A DNA stretch of 64,000 nt from Hofstenia miamia (taxonomy: Eukaryota; Xenacoelomorpha; Acoela), in NCBI GenBank assembly GCA_004352715.1, contig SCFE01000097.1:357584-421583 (forward strand). Direction: 5' to 3'. Under the pieces are notes generated by a model. It ran no database searches. It was not told where the DNA came from and saw nothing but the letters and a program-made list of their open reading frames with translations. The position numbers and the translations under genes were made by a program. Of this stretch, positions 45,390 to 57,705 are shown piece after piece; positions within the stretch are counted from its first letter, which is position 1, and each line of letters begins with the position of its first letter.

Positions 45390-46099
45390 ACTATCCTGAA
45401 ATTACATGTTTCAAATCTCTAGGGGTTACGTTGACTCAAATTTGTTATTTAATGAACATGTGAAATTACTACAATAGAAAATTTCTATTGGTATAAAAAT
45501 ATAAGCAAAGTTTTAAAACAACTTCCAGCAAATGCTATTCTACAACTTCTCTATACTTTGATAATTAGCCATTTTAGTTATAGTACGCGTACTAGTTTTT
45601 TTCAAACAAGCGGGAGGAACTAATTAAGAAACTCGAAACTCAATACATATGGACCATTAGTGTTTGTAAAAGAAATCTTAAAACTTTGAAAAGACATGTT
45701 TATAAAGCAATCTCAAGTCCTAAACAGTTCATTAAAATATACACCGCCACTGAATTTTATAAAATTCTTCCACCTTATAATTACATAAAAATTCCAGATT
45801 TTGGAAGAAACTCAATGAAAGAACAAAAAGATTTACTGAAATCTAAAATTAAACAAAATTCATATATAAACAATGCAATAAGACAATGGAATGAATTCTC
45901 CCAAAAGATCAAATGCATTAAAGACCTAAAACAATTTCTAAAACAAAATTTTGGACAGACTACATATACAAATTATATTATACTACATAACTATAATCAA
46001 CAACACAACAAACAATATATCAATAATTTAGTATTAAGCTTGTTTTCGAGTGAAATGTATTTACAACATTTTCGTTATCGATATGTTCAACTTTATTAA
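45390..46099 (+). pseudogene. LINE C-terminal remnant, copy B
   Basis: Begins FKSLGVTLTQ (RT thumb, cf. FKYLGVTID), then broken frames, then an open stretch (45686-46099) with KRHVYKAISSPKQF, IYTATEFYKILPPYNYIKIP and QNSYINNAIRQWNEFSQKIK, which fits the end of a LINE ORF2 (xxAxxxWNxLPxxI). No zinc or RLE domain is seen. It may be the 3' part of the RT pseudogene 2 kb upstream, separated by an insertion. Confidence 0.55.
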
Positions 46100-46574
46100 A
46101 TTCCTGAATAAGAATACTTTAAATATTACATTTCTGTATACTTCTGTATAAAAATGCTTTAATGCATACTACAGCACACCGCTTGTATGCCTTCGTAAAG
46201 TAAATAAGTTACATTAAGTGTTAATTCAATTCAAACGATATTTTGAAGTTAAGAACATACACTTTTGACATTACTCTAATTTTTTAATCACAAGATGGCA
46301 GTAAGTGGAATTCTTTAAAATTGATTATGACTGTGAACTTCATGCGATTTGTGTAATATTTTAAGTACTGTGTTATTGTAATTTCCAGCATAAATCTACA
46401 TGAAGTTTAGTTATACACAAAATACATATATATATATAACTATATATAAAAGATAGAGTATATAAAAAACTTCAAACAACAACAAATAATCATACTACTT
46501 TCAAGACCCGTATGCCCGGCAAGCGCCCGACCCAATACGGGCCCATCTCCATATAAAAGAACGCAAAGTCACAC

Positions 46575-46602
46575 ATTATTATTATTATTATTATTATTAT
46601 TA
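46575..46602. repeat. (ATT)n tract at LINE 3' end
   Basis: About nine ATT units, (AAT)n on the LINE strand, lying 44 bp past the stop of the RLE LINE at 46646. Repeated at 54814-54841. Confidence 0.9.
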
Positions 46603-46645
46603 CTTCACACAGCTTCATGCTGGTATTCCTCTCAGCTCGGGGAAC

Positions 46646-47775
46646 TCACCAGTTCCCAGGGAGCCTGAGAGCTTTCCTCAGGACTCTAGCTGTTCCTAAC
46701 AATGCTGCCTTCTGTGCTACTGCTCCTCCCCACTTTGGTACTTCCAACTCTTCCAAGTATCTCTTATGCTTGTTACTCACTGCTCCTAGTGCTCCTACAA
46801 CTACTGGGACTACTTTAACCTTCTTTAACTTCCACAGTCTTTCTATTTCCTCTGCCATCTCCATGTACTTGTCTATCTTCTCTTTCTCCTTGCTTTCTAC
46901 GTTTCTGTCCTTTGGTACTGTTATGTCTATCATTTTCCCCAATATTTTCTCTTTATCTACAACAACTATGTCTGGACTCCGTGATTCTATCACCTTGCTT
47001 GTCTGTATGTTGATCACCTTGCTTGTCTGTATGTTGATGTAGCACAGTATCTTAACCTTCTCATTTTCTATGACGCCCTGTGGTTTGTGCTCATGCCACT
47101 TGTCTCCTGCTTCTAACCCATGCTGCCTGCTCAAAATTTTTCTTACATAGTCTACACTTATCACTTACTTCTACACTTCTGTCTATATGCTTTTTCACCC
47201 AGTTTGTTCTTATTGCTTGCTGCTGTGCTGCCATTATCAGTGCTTCTGTTTCTCTTTTCAATCCTGCCTTCTTTAACCACTTGTTGCTCTCTTCTCTGTC
47301 ACACATTTCTGTGTTCCTCCAGTATTCTCCATGCATTGCCTTCTGCCTATACCTTGTTTGTCTCTCTGATTCCATCCTACTCTGGTATGCTGTCTTTCCT
47401 TCACTCTCAGTTCTTATCTTCCTTAACTCCTTAGTGACCTCCAGTAGTGACCCTCTAGGTTGTGCTTTTACGTATTCGTTTAGCCTTAGTGCTTCTGCTT
47501 CTACAGTTTCCTCCACACTTAGCAGTCCTTTGCCTCCTTTATGCCTTGCGATGTACAACCTATCAACATCTTCCGTTAAGTTGAATGCTCTCTCTGTTAT
47601 TAGTATCTTCCTTGTCTCCCTGTCTAGCTCCCTACGTTCATTCTTGTTCCAGTTAGCTATTCCTGCTGAATATCTCAACACCGGTATAACGCATGTATTA
47701 ATTGCATTTATACTATTCTGTCCATTGAATGCTGACTTCTGTAGTATCTTCGTTACTCTCCTCTTTTATTCTTTT
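46646..47775 (-). pseudogene. RLE-type LINE, 5'-truncated 3' end, copy B
   Basis: The minus strand starts near 47775 inside the RT thumb (SAFNGQNSINAINTCVIPVL, RYSAGIANWNKNERRELDRE) and stays open to 47091. The zinc knuckle begins CRLCKKNFEQ but its H-C half is missing, and a frame change leads to HGLEAGDKWHEHKPQGV. Then come INIQTSKV twice (a 24-bp in-frame duplication), SRSPDIVVVDKEKILGKMID (RLE pattern PD-x14-D), VKVVPVVVGALGAVS and AALLGTARVLRKAL, with a stop at 46646. Known RLE LINEs with such C-termini are common in invertebrates. Truncation at the 5' end is typical of LINE insertion. GC and codon use are higher than in the surroundings, so it is relatively young. Duplicated at 54885-56014. 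Confidence 0.8.
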
Positions 47776-48086
47776 ATTGATTAATTAATTGTCAATATGA
47801 ATTAATCAAAGTTCAGTAATGAACCCACATTTCAATATATACAAAAATTAATAAAATTACACTTTAAGAAATTTCTTTAATTGAAAAACTGTAAATCCTA
47901 CCTAATAGCTTTTGGAAAACCTCAAAACCAAAATCGCATTTTGAAAATTCAATTTGGCTTAACAAAAATGGAATTTCTAGATAATGAGACCCACAATATG
48001 ATAGTAAGAGACACACACATCAAATGCATATAGTAATAAATCCATTCAATTGTTGTCTATTCACAATGCTTAAGCTAAACTTAGTA
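47776..48086. other. spacer before MITE
   Basis: Non-coding; contains most of the differences between copies B and C near 47800-47870. Confidence 0.5.
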
Positions 48087-48321
48087 AGAACATGCAGATA
48101 TATTTCGACTTACAAAGTCATCGTCAGTTTCTTTACAATTATTCCCTCTAAATTTACTAGATTTTGCAATAATAATTATAATTTTCTAAATTTTAACAAG
48201 TGGTAAGTTTAATTTATAAATATAGTTTTCTTTTGTGTTCAAACTATCTAGTAATTTAGAGGGAATAATTTGTAAAGAAACTGGCGATGACTTTGAAAGT
48301 GGAATTTCATCTACATGTTCT
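48087..48321. mobile_element. 235-bp TA-flanked MITE, copy B
   Basis: The ends AGAACATG and CATGTTCT are flanked on both sides by TA (48085-48086 and 48322-48323), the Tc1/mariner target duplication. The arms are inverse copies over about 65 bp, including TTATTCCCTCTAAATTTACT and its inverse. No coding capacity. Confidence 0.8.
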
Positions 48322-48882
48322 TATTAAGTTAAATTAAACACCTTACAAACGACACATTATTCAAATGCTTAAAGTGTATATTTGAATTTCCAAATCAAAT
48401 TTCTGCCTTCATGATGGCGGCCTAAAAAAGCACATATGCTAAAATGAGTTTTATGAATTTTTGTTTAAAGAATATTTCAATAATATAACTAATAAACTCC
48501 ACTATCTTATCTTATCTGGCAATTATGCAATAATTTGAAATATTTTTTTTCTAAAACACTGAATGTTTTTGAAAACTGGCAAAAAACAAATTTTCAAATG
48601 ATTTACAATTATATGGAGTTAACCATTTAAGTATTATCGACTGTTTTACTGCTAATCTTCTTTAATAATAAGACTTCTTCAGCTCTAATTTTGTATCATT
48701 TTAATTTTGGAAGCGGTTAATTGTGATTAATGGCAACTTAATAGAAAATCTTAACACTAATTTGAAAGGGGCCATTAATGAGTGATAAACGATTTATATC
48801 GGCATTCCAATTGATTCAACACTTCGTAAAATCAAATTTTGTAACTTTTCAATATTTCCTGAATTCAACTCTAAACACTACA

Positions 48883-49125
48883 CACTTATAAAGCATCTAT
48901 TTTTATAGAGGGAGTTGTAAGCTCTACAGTACTTTTGCACGAGACTGTATGAGAAACTTCTAACACTTATGAAGCATCTATTTTTATCAAGGGAGTTGTA
49001 AGCTCTACAGTACTTTTGCACGAGACTGTATGAGAAACTTCTAACACTTATGAAGCATCTATTTTTATCAAGGGAGTTGTAAGCTCTACAGTACTTTTGC
49101 ACGAGACTGTATGAGAAACTTCTAA
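48883..49125 (-). repeat. 81-bp unit in three tandem copies, copy B
   Basis: Three head-to-tail 81-bp units (48883, 48964, 49045), each containing GGGAGTTGTAAGCTCTACAG. 81 is a multiple of three, so a minus-strand frame repeats a 27-residue unit (RSFSYSLVQKYCRAYNSL...). The units are nearly identical at DNA level; no coding evidence beyond the frame. Confidence 0.9.
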
Positions 49126-49555
49126 CATGCCCAGATTGGTCTAACAAATCGAAAAATTGCAATTTTTTACAAGTATCTTAATAAAGGCTGAATTGCCATT
49201 AACTTAAATTGGCCCGACATAGGCCAAAATTTTTTGTTTATTTCAATCTCTCTACTACCAACACTTTTTCCCAGAGATCCATGTCCACTCTAAGTAATGT
49301 AAAATATATATTAGATCGTACAACCATCCCATTATCTTGCATGTGCATAAGGGTAAGAAGGCGCAACGATTAATTGTTGAAAAGTTTCTGTATTTGATTG
49401 GCATTCACTTTTAGTCTATTCTATTATTTTCTTCAATGAAAAGTGTTTACTAATAAAGACGCAATGTTTTAATTTGCAAATAGGCCCATAACTTCTAGAA
49501 AATGAAATATTAACAGGATGGCGCAAGTTTATAATGGTAGCACTACAGTTGCAAG

Positions 49556-49556
49556 N
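49556..49556. other. single-N junction
   Basis: One N between the end of copy B and the restart of the same sequence as copy C. Confidence 0.95.
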
Positions 49557-50828
49557 TTGAAAATATTGCATATTACGTCTACAATGTATAATTTGACAAA
49601 AAATGTTATGCAAGTAGACAAAATTGCAAATTATATCGACTATTAATATGGGTCACGATCTTTGTGAACACATTAACAGGAATTACCTTAATATCAATTA
49701 TTAAAACACTGACTTTGTTGTTTTCAAAAAATTATATTTAGTTACAAATTTGAGCTTTAACCGCTCTTCTATTTTTAATTTTCCAGGTACGAAACAGGAT
49801 TTAAAATTGGTCGATCCGACCCGTGGGTGGAGTCGAGTCAGCTTTTTCTCGTGTCGATTGAAAGGTGTTTCATTATATTGTATGTCATTCAACAATGGAG
49901 AACTTAATTTCCTTGATATAATGTATAGGTTTTGAACGATTACGTTGCAAGTTACATGTAGTGTTTTGTTTCGTGACAACTTTTGCATAATCAAAGCATT
50001 TAATTTCCCACTTCTGGCTATCAAGTACTAGTCATTGCAAAAAACATACATTGTTTTGTTTTCTTGGTGCCACGTTTTTGTTTTCAAAACGAATGTCAAT
50101 TAGGATTAATTAATGAGCTTTGAACAATACCTTGCATCTCATAAAAACAGATACTTTCATAGATATTAGTCTGTTCCCTCACAATTTTGTCCAAGAGATC
50201 ACGATCTCTTTGGATTGCAAACTTATTTCATAAATCATGAGAGGTCGATCAGGATATATTCCTTTTCTACTATTATATTAAATTCATTTGGCTAGTTTTA
50301 GTTTACAAGTTTATTTTAAGAATGTCAAATGCCCTTGAACCGTACAATTCCTTCTGTGGTCTCAAATATACAAGTCTGGGCTCGTGTCGGGTCCAAAAAC
50401 TTGACCCGTTTCCAGGCCTGGTGCAATTTTTTTTCTGAGTTTTGTAGAGATACTTTAAGAAAATTCTACGCAACGGATACAATTTTCACTTCTACTTAGT
50501 ATACACAATAGCATAGATTGGATTCACCTTTTATCACATCAATAATATTGGACTGTTATAAGCAATTTAAATCGAACTAAATTGATGTGATAAAAGACAA
50601 GTAAGGAAACAATTTAGAAAATTACTAATGAATTAAATAAGACTTTTGTCAACCTATGAAAATACTATGCCCTCCTAATTAAGTATGAAAAGATTTTCAC
50701 AAAAATTTCTTAAATCCGAATTTTCCTTCCCCTTTGCAACTTTTTTATGAAATTATTAAATCAATTCTTAAGCATAAAACTAACAAATTAAGCAGTCCTT
50801 CAAGCATTCCCTTATAGGCTCTACTACA

Positions 50829-51819
50829 GACATGCTAAATTTCATCTTTAATGAATGCATAAAATGTAATTACTTCCCGGAATAGCTTAAGCTTGCTCAC
50901 ATTATTCCTATATTGAAGATCGATTTCCGTTATTACATTATCAGATATTTGAATTTCGCAAAAATGATACAACAATTGATGCACTATTAAATATTACTGA
51001 AAAATGGAGAGCATGACTCGACTGTGATAAATTTTTAGCTATAGCTTCCTTAGATCACTCAAAAGCCTTTGATTCTATTAATCATAAGATAAGAATTGAA
51101 AACTATTGCTTAGAATTTTATTGTATTAGTAAGTAATTTATAACTAGTTACCTCAACCACAGATGCCAGAGAGTTAAAATGAATGGAATTTTTTCGGACT
51201 GGCTATCGGCTTACAATGGTGTAGCTCAATGTACAATTCTAGTCTAGATTTTCTACTTTTTATTATGTAAGTAAATGACATGCATTCTATAACTAATTGC
51301 AATTTAATTCAATATGCCGATGACACATGCATTTTCAGCGATAATACATCAATGCACCTAGCAGTGGAATCAATAGAATTCAATTGCGACAAATTGTCAA
51401 ATTATTTTTGCAAGCATAAGTTGAATATTAATGAAGGTAAAACGCAATTTTGTATTTTATAGCCCAATAAAAGTAACTACGGTGTTGAATATAATAATAT
51501 TAATGTTCCTATTGTAGACACTTTCAAGTATCTCGGAGTAACTATTGATTCAACTCTGATATCAATTTGATAGCTAGAAAAATAGCTATAGATATGACAA
51601 TAGTAGTTAGGCAGTTATCACCTTAAGCGATAGTTCAACTATTCCATACTTTTATCATGTCTTACCTAACTTACCCAGCAAACATTTTATATGCTGACTT
51701 AAGCGATGCGCTTTAAAAAATTAATATGGCATTAAGAGTATCAACGAAACACTAAACATATTTTTAGAACAATTCCAAAACCTTGACATTCTTCAAGCTA
51801 GTGAAAAGCCTGCCATCTT
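50829..51819 (+). pseudogene. LINE reverse transcriptase pseudogene, copy C
   Basis: Same content as 42590-43580, including the same stops and the YADD box at 51280-51462; the lesions predate the duplication. Confidence 0.8.
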
Positions 51820-53628
51820 ATAATACGATTAACAGTGGGAACCGAGCTTGGGGTACTTTTTGTATCATATTTACTATGAACCATAATTTATTGCTTAAAT
51901 ATGGGTAATATTGATGTATATTATCCAAAACTGTTTCTTAACTTCATCTGGTATCTGTTTTGCTAGTTCCATTTGAGGACCGATCATGCCCAGCAAAACT
52001 TTGTTAACAAGCAACTCATTGCATTTTAAAAAGTTTCGAGGCTGTGTTAAAAATGGTGGTCTCAAATTTGTATAATGTGGGCCAGAAATCCCCTCCACTT
52101 TTGAAATGGAAAAAAGTAGTATTTCGTAGCTGAAAACAATGTAGGAATTTTTTTGAAATGAAAAATTAATTTTACTAAATAACATTTGTTTTGAATGGGG
52201 TATCCTTCATACTCTATGACTAATTTCTGGAAATTTTGAATTTTTGAACGCAGCTCGTACCACAATACAATGAATTTTACTAAGAAATTGTGCAACTTCC
52301 GTGACATTTTACTAAGTAATAGTTCTGTACAAAGAGAACAATATATAAATATTTTGAAATCTCCTATTAAGCAAAGTCAGTTCCTGCAACTGTGCTACCC
52401 TTAATTGTAATATCAGAGTCTTCAATCTCCAAGAATTTCAACATGAAATATTTAATTTATGTGACGTTGCGTAAGTTTAATTGGATGATTCTTTTTGAAA
52501 ATTGGTAAAACGGACACAAATATTTGATAAATGCTTAACCTTAAACATCCTAGCGCTTTTTTCAAAGGAGAAACTGTTTTTCCACATTTACAAAGAATTT
52601 TCTCCAAGCCTATTTCCAAATTTGAAAATCTTGGGGCATGGGTAGTTCTATGGGATAATACACTGTTGAAAATGTCTAATTAAAGCGTATTGCTGTGCCT
52701 AAGGTTGTTGAAAAGTTTAACAAGTTTTCTTTGAAAATTTCAAATTTTTAAAAAAGATTTAAATTCTTTCCATACCTAGTGTTAATGTATTTAGAAGGTT
52801 TTGAGCCCCTGGAGGCAACAAAGAGCTTTGACTGTTTCTTAATATGTGCAAAGATATTCCAAACCCATTGAGGTGTGCCTGGCGCAAAGTCAGAGGTCAC
52901 GGGCCGCACAAAACAACTCTATAAAATACCTTAAAAATTTTTTTCATATAAAGCCTTCTTAAACCTTCGAGCCTTGAGGTACATATATATCCCACCTATA
53001 CAAATCCGTTTTTCTAGACTACTATAATTCACAGTTTATTTGTATTTTGCATGATTAATCTCATGATAATGGTAAGTTAATATGTTTATAAAGTGTTAAT
53101 ATATTTGTAAAGTTTCAGCCAAATTGCTCATTGCTCTTCAAATTTTTGTATTTTTTACTTGAACATGATATTCCTGTTTGATCAATCTGATCACTGATTT
53201 GGAAATAATAGTAATATTTAAGCTAATCATGTAGTTAAAAAGGCCATCTATCAATCGATTTCTGTGAAAAATATTATTCTGATCCTAGCTTATTGCCATT
53301 TCTTTTTAGGTAACCATTAATGTACTTTCCTAGAGCTGCAGGTACATATATGTACCACCTTAGTGTAACGTCATAGATGCATTTCAAAGTTTAATTTTGG
53401 TGATAGAGTTCTGTTTTTTACTTAATGCAATATAATACGTCTATACTACTAAAGCAGCTTCAGTTTCCTTATGGACGCTAAAGGGTTGAAACTTCTACTA
53501 AGTTAATTAATTCTTATATTTAAAACGCTGCATATCTGAGAGTTAATCTTAGTAAATCGTCAATGCAAAATAGAGCCTCTAAAATATCTATCAATAAATG
53601 ATTTGATGTTTTTAAAAAAATTAGGAGC

Positions 53629-54338
53629 ACTATCCTGAAATTACATGTTTCAAATCTCTAGGGGTTACGTTGACTCAAATTTGTTATTTAATGAACATGT
53701 GAAATTACTACAATAGAAAATTTCTATTGGTATAAAAATATAAGCAAAGTTTTAAAACAACTTCCAGCAAATGCTATTCTACAACTTCTCTATACTTTGA
53801 TAATTAGCCATTTTAGTTATAGTACGCGTACTAGTTTTTTTCAAACAAGCGGGAGGAACTAATTAAGAAACTCGAAACTCAATACATATGGACCATTAGT
53901 GTTTGTAAAAGAAATCTTAAAACTTTGAAAAGACATGTTTATAAAGCAATCTCAAGTCCTAAACAGTTCATTAAAATATACACCGCCACTGAATTTTATA
54001 AAATTCTTCCACCTTATAATTACATAAAAATTCCAGATTTTGGAAGAAACTCAATGAAAGAACAAAAAGATTTACTGAAATCTAAAATTAAACAAAATTC
54101 ATATATAAACAATGCAATAAGACAATGGAATGAATTCTCCCAAAAGATCAAATGCATTAAAGACCTAAAACAATTTCTAAAACAAAATTTTGGACAGACT
54201 ACATATACAAATTATATTATACTACATAACTATAATCAACAACACAACAAACAATATATCAATAATTTAGTATTAAGCTTGTTTTCGAGTGAAATGTATT
54301 TACAACATTTTCGTTATCGATATGTTCAACTTTATTAA
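53629..54338 (+). pseudogene. LINE C-terminal remnant, copy C
   Basis: Same content as 45390-46099; the open stretch is 53925-54338. Confidence 0.55.
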
Positions 54339-54813
54339 ATTCCTGAATAAGAATACTTTAAATATTACATTTCTGTATACTTCTGTATAAAAATGCTTTA
54401 ATGCATACTACAGCACACCGCTTGTATGCCTTCGTAAAGTAAATAAGTTACATTAAGTGTTAATTCAATTCAAACGATATTTTGAAGTTAAGAACATACA
54501 CTTTTGACATTACTCTAATTTTTTAATCACAAGATGGCAGTAAGTGGAATTCTTTAAAATTGATTATGACTGTGAACTTCATGCGATTTGTGTAATATTT
54601 TAAGTACTGTGTTATTGTAATTTCCAGCATAAATCTACATGAAGTTTAGTTATACACAAAATACATATATATATATAACTATATATAAAAGATAGAGTAT
54701 ATAAAAAACTTCAAACAACAACAAATAATCATACTACTTTCAAGACCCGTATGCCCGGCAAGCGCCCGACCCAATACGGGCCCATCTCCATATAAAAGAA
54801 CGCAAAGTCACAC

Positions 54814-54841
54814 ATTATTATTATTATTATTATTATTATTA
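54814..54841. repeat. (ATT)n tract, copy C
   Basis: Same as 46575-46602, with the same number of units. Confidence 0.9.
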
Positions 54842-54884
54842 CTTCACACAGCTTCATGCTGGTATTCCTCTCAGCTCGGGGAAC

Positions 54885-56014
54885 TCACCAGTTCCCAGGG
54901 AGCCTGAGAGCTTTCCTCAGGACTCTAGCTGTTCCTAACAATGCTGCCTTCTGTGCTACTGCTCCTCCCCACTTTGGTACTTCCAACTCTTCCAAGTATC
55001 TCTTATGCTTGTTACTCACTGCTCCTAGTGCTCCTACAACTACTGGGACTACTTTAACCTTCTTTAACTTCCACAGTCTTTCTATTTCCTCTGCCATCTC
55101 CATGTACTTGTCTATCTTCTCTTTCTCCTTGCTTTCTACGTTTCTGTCCTTTGGTACTGTTATGTCTATCATTTTCCCCAATATTTTCTCTTTATCTACA
55201 ACAACTATGTCTGGACTCCGTGATTCTATCACCTTGCTTGTCTGTATGTTGATCACCTTGCTTGTCTGTATGTTGATGTAGCACAGTATCTTAACCTTCT
55301 CATTTTCTATGACGCCCTGTGGTTTGTGCTCATGCCACTTGTCTCCTGCTTCTAACCCATGCTGCCTGCTCAAAATTTTTCTTACATAGTCTACACTTAT
55401 CACTTACTTCTACACTTCTGTCTATATGCTTTTTCACCCAGTTTGTTCTTATTGCTTGCTGCTGTGCTGCCATTATCAGTGCTTCTGTTTCTCTTTTCAA
55501 TCCTGCCTTCTTTAACCACTTGTTGCTCTCTTCTCTGTCACACATTTCTGTGTTCCTCCAGTATTCTCCATGCATTGCCTTCTGCCTATACCTTGTTTGT
55601 CTCTCTGATTCCATCCTACTCTGGTATGCTGTCTTTCCTTCACTCTCAGTTCTTATCTTCCTTAACTCCTTAGTGACCTCCAGTAGTGACCCTCTAGGTT
55701 GTGCTTTTACGTATTCGTTTAGCCTTAGTGCTTCTGCTTCTACAGTTTCCTCCACACTTAGCAGTCCTTTGCCTCCTTTATGCCTTGCGATGTACAACCT
55801 ATCAACATCTTCCGTTAAGTTGAATGCTCTCTCTGTTATTAGTATCTTCCTTGTCTCCCTGTCTAGCTCCCTACGTTCATTCTTGTTCCAGTTAGCTATT
55901 CCTGCTGAATATCTCAACACCGGTATAACGCATGTATTAATTGCATTTATACTATTCTGTCCATTGAATGCTGACTTCTGTAGTATCTTCGTTACTCTCC
56001 TCTTTTATTCTTTT
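54885..56014 (-). pseudogene. RLE-type LINE 3' end, copy C
   Basis: Same content and lesions as 46646-47775, including the 24-bp internal duplication and the broken zinc knuckle. Confidence 0.8.
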
Positions 56015-56315
56015 ATTGATTAATTAATTATCAAAATAAATTAATCAAAGTTCAGTAATTGACCATTTCATTATATACAAAAATTAATAAAATTAAGAAA
56101 TTTCTTTAATTGAAAAACTGTAAATCCTACCTAATAGCTTTTGGAAAACCTCAAAACCAAAATCGCATTTTGAAAATTCAATTTGGCTTAACAAAAATGG
56201 AATTTCTAGATAATGAGACCCACAATATGATAGTAAGAGACACACACATCAAATGCATATAGTAATAAATCCATTCAATTGTTGTCTATTCACAATGCTT
56301 AAGCTAAACTTAGTA

Positions 56316-56528
56316 AGAACATGCAGATATATTTCGACTTACAAATTATTCCCTCTAAATTTACTAGATTTTGCAATAATAATTATAATTTTCTAAATTT
56401 TAACAAGTGGTAAGTTTAATTTATAAATATAGTTTTCTTTTGTGTTCAAACTATCTAGTAATTTAGAGGGAATAATTTGTAAAGAAACTGGCGATGACTT
56501 TGAAAGTGGAATTTCATCTACATGTTCT
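56316..56528. mobile_element. TA-flanked MITE, copy C (22 bp deleted)
   Basis: Same MITE as 48087-48321 with the same TA flanks. The left arm lacks 22 bp (GTCATCGTCAGTTTC... in copy B), leaving 213 bp. Confidence 0.8.
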
Positions 56529-57082
56529 TATTAAGTTAAATTAAACACCTTACAAACGACACATTATTCAAATGCTTAAAGTGTATATTTGAATTTCCAA
56601 ATCAAATTTCATGATGGCGGCCTAAAAAAGCACATATGCTAAAATGAGTTTTATGAATTTTTGTTTAAAGAATATTTCAATAATATAACTAATAAACTCC
56701 ACTATCTTATCTTATCTGGCAATTATGCAATAATTTGAAATATTTTTTTTCTAAAACACTGAATGTTTTTGAAAACTGGCAAAAAACAAATTTTCAAATG
56801 ATTTACAATTATATGGAGTTAACCATTTAAGTATTATCGACTGTTTTACTGCTAATCTTCTTTAATAATAAGACTTCTTCAGCTCTAATTTTGTATCATT
56901 TTAATTTTGGAAGCGGTTAATTGTGATTAATGGCAACTTAATAGAAAATCTTAACACTAATTTGAAAGGGGCCATTAATGAGTGATAAACGATTTATATC
57001 GGCATTCCAATTGATTCAACACTTCGTAAAATCAAATTTTGTAACTTTTCAATATTTCCTGAATTCAACTCTAAACACTACA

Positions 57083-57325
57083 CACTTATAAAGCATCTAT
57101 TTTTATAGAGGGAGTTGTAAGCTCTACAGTACTTTTGCACGAGACTGTATGAGAAACTTCTAACACTTATGAAGCATCTATTTTTATCAAGGGAGTTGTA
57201 AGCTCTACAGTACTTTTGCACGAGACTGTATGAGAAACTTCTAACACTTATGAAGCATCTATTTTTATCAAGGGAGTTGTAAGCTCTACAGTACTTTTGC
57301 ACGAGACTGTATGAGAAACTTCTAA
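57083..57325 (-). repeat. 81-bp triple tandem repeat, copy C
   Basis: Same as 48883-49125. Confidence 0.9.
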
Positions 57326-57705
57326 CATGCCCAGATTGGTCTAACAAATCGAAAAATTGCAATTTTTTACAAGTATCTTAATAAAGGCTGAATTGCCATT
57401 AACTTAAATTGGCCCGACATAGGCCAAAATTTTTTGTTTATTTCAATCTCTCTACTACCAACACTTTTTCCCAGAGATCCATGTCCACTCTAAGTAATGT
57501 AAAATATATATTAGATCGTACAACCATCCCATTATCTTGCATGTGCATAAGGGTAAGAAGGCGCAACGATTAATTGTTGAAAAGTTTCTGTATTTGATTG
57601 GCATTCACTTTTAGTCTATTCTATTATTTTCTTCAATGAAAAGTGTTTACTAATAAAGACGCAATGTTTTAATTTGCAAATAGGCCCATAACTTCTAGAA
57701 AATGA

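Larger units (their letters stand above)
41318..49555 (+). repeat. 8.2-kb duplicated unit, copy B
   Basis: From 41318 to about 49506 this matches 49557-57705 at an offset of 8,239 bp, falling to 8,200 after three deletions in copy C. For several kilobases (about 42.5-47.7 kb) I see only one substitution. It is bounded by single Ns. Confidence 0.97.
49557..57705 (+). repeat. 8.2-kb duplicated unit, copy C
   Basis: Head-to-tail copy of 41318-49506. It lacks about 10 bp near 56060, 22 bp in the MITE arm and 7 bp near 56610. It ends at the 1,000-N gap. Confidence 0.97.

Noticed and set aside
46617-47042. 141-codon plus-strand frame and its copy at 54856
   Set aside because: Antisense of the RLE endonuclease region.
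47080-47784. 234-codon plus-strand frame rich in Ser/Leu, and its copy at 55319-56023
   Set aside because: Exact antisense shadow of the RLE LINE frame at 47091-47681, whose translation matches a known protein type.
48883-49125. CRISPR-like array
   Set aside because: Units are contiguous with no spacers, and the setting is an animal genome.
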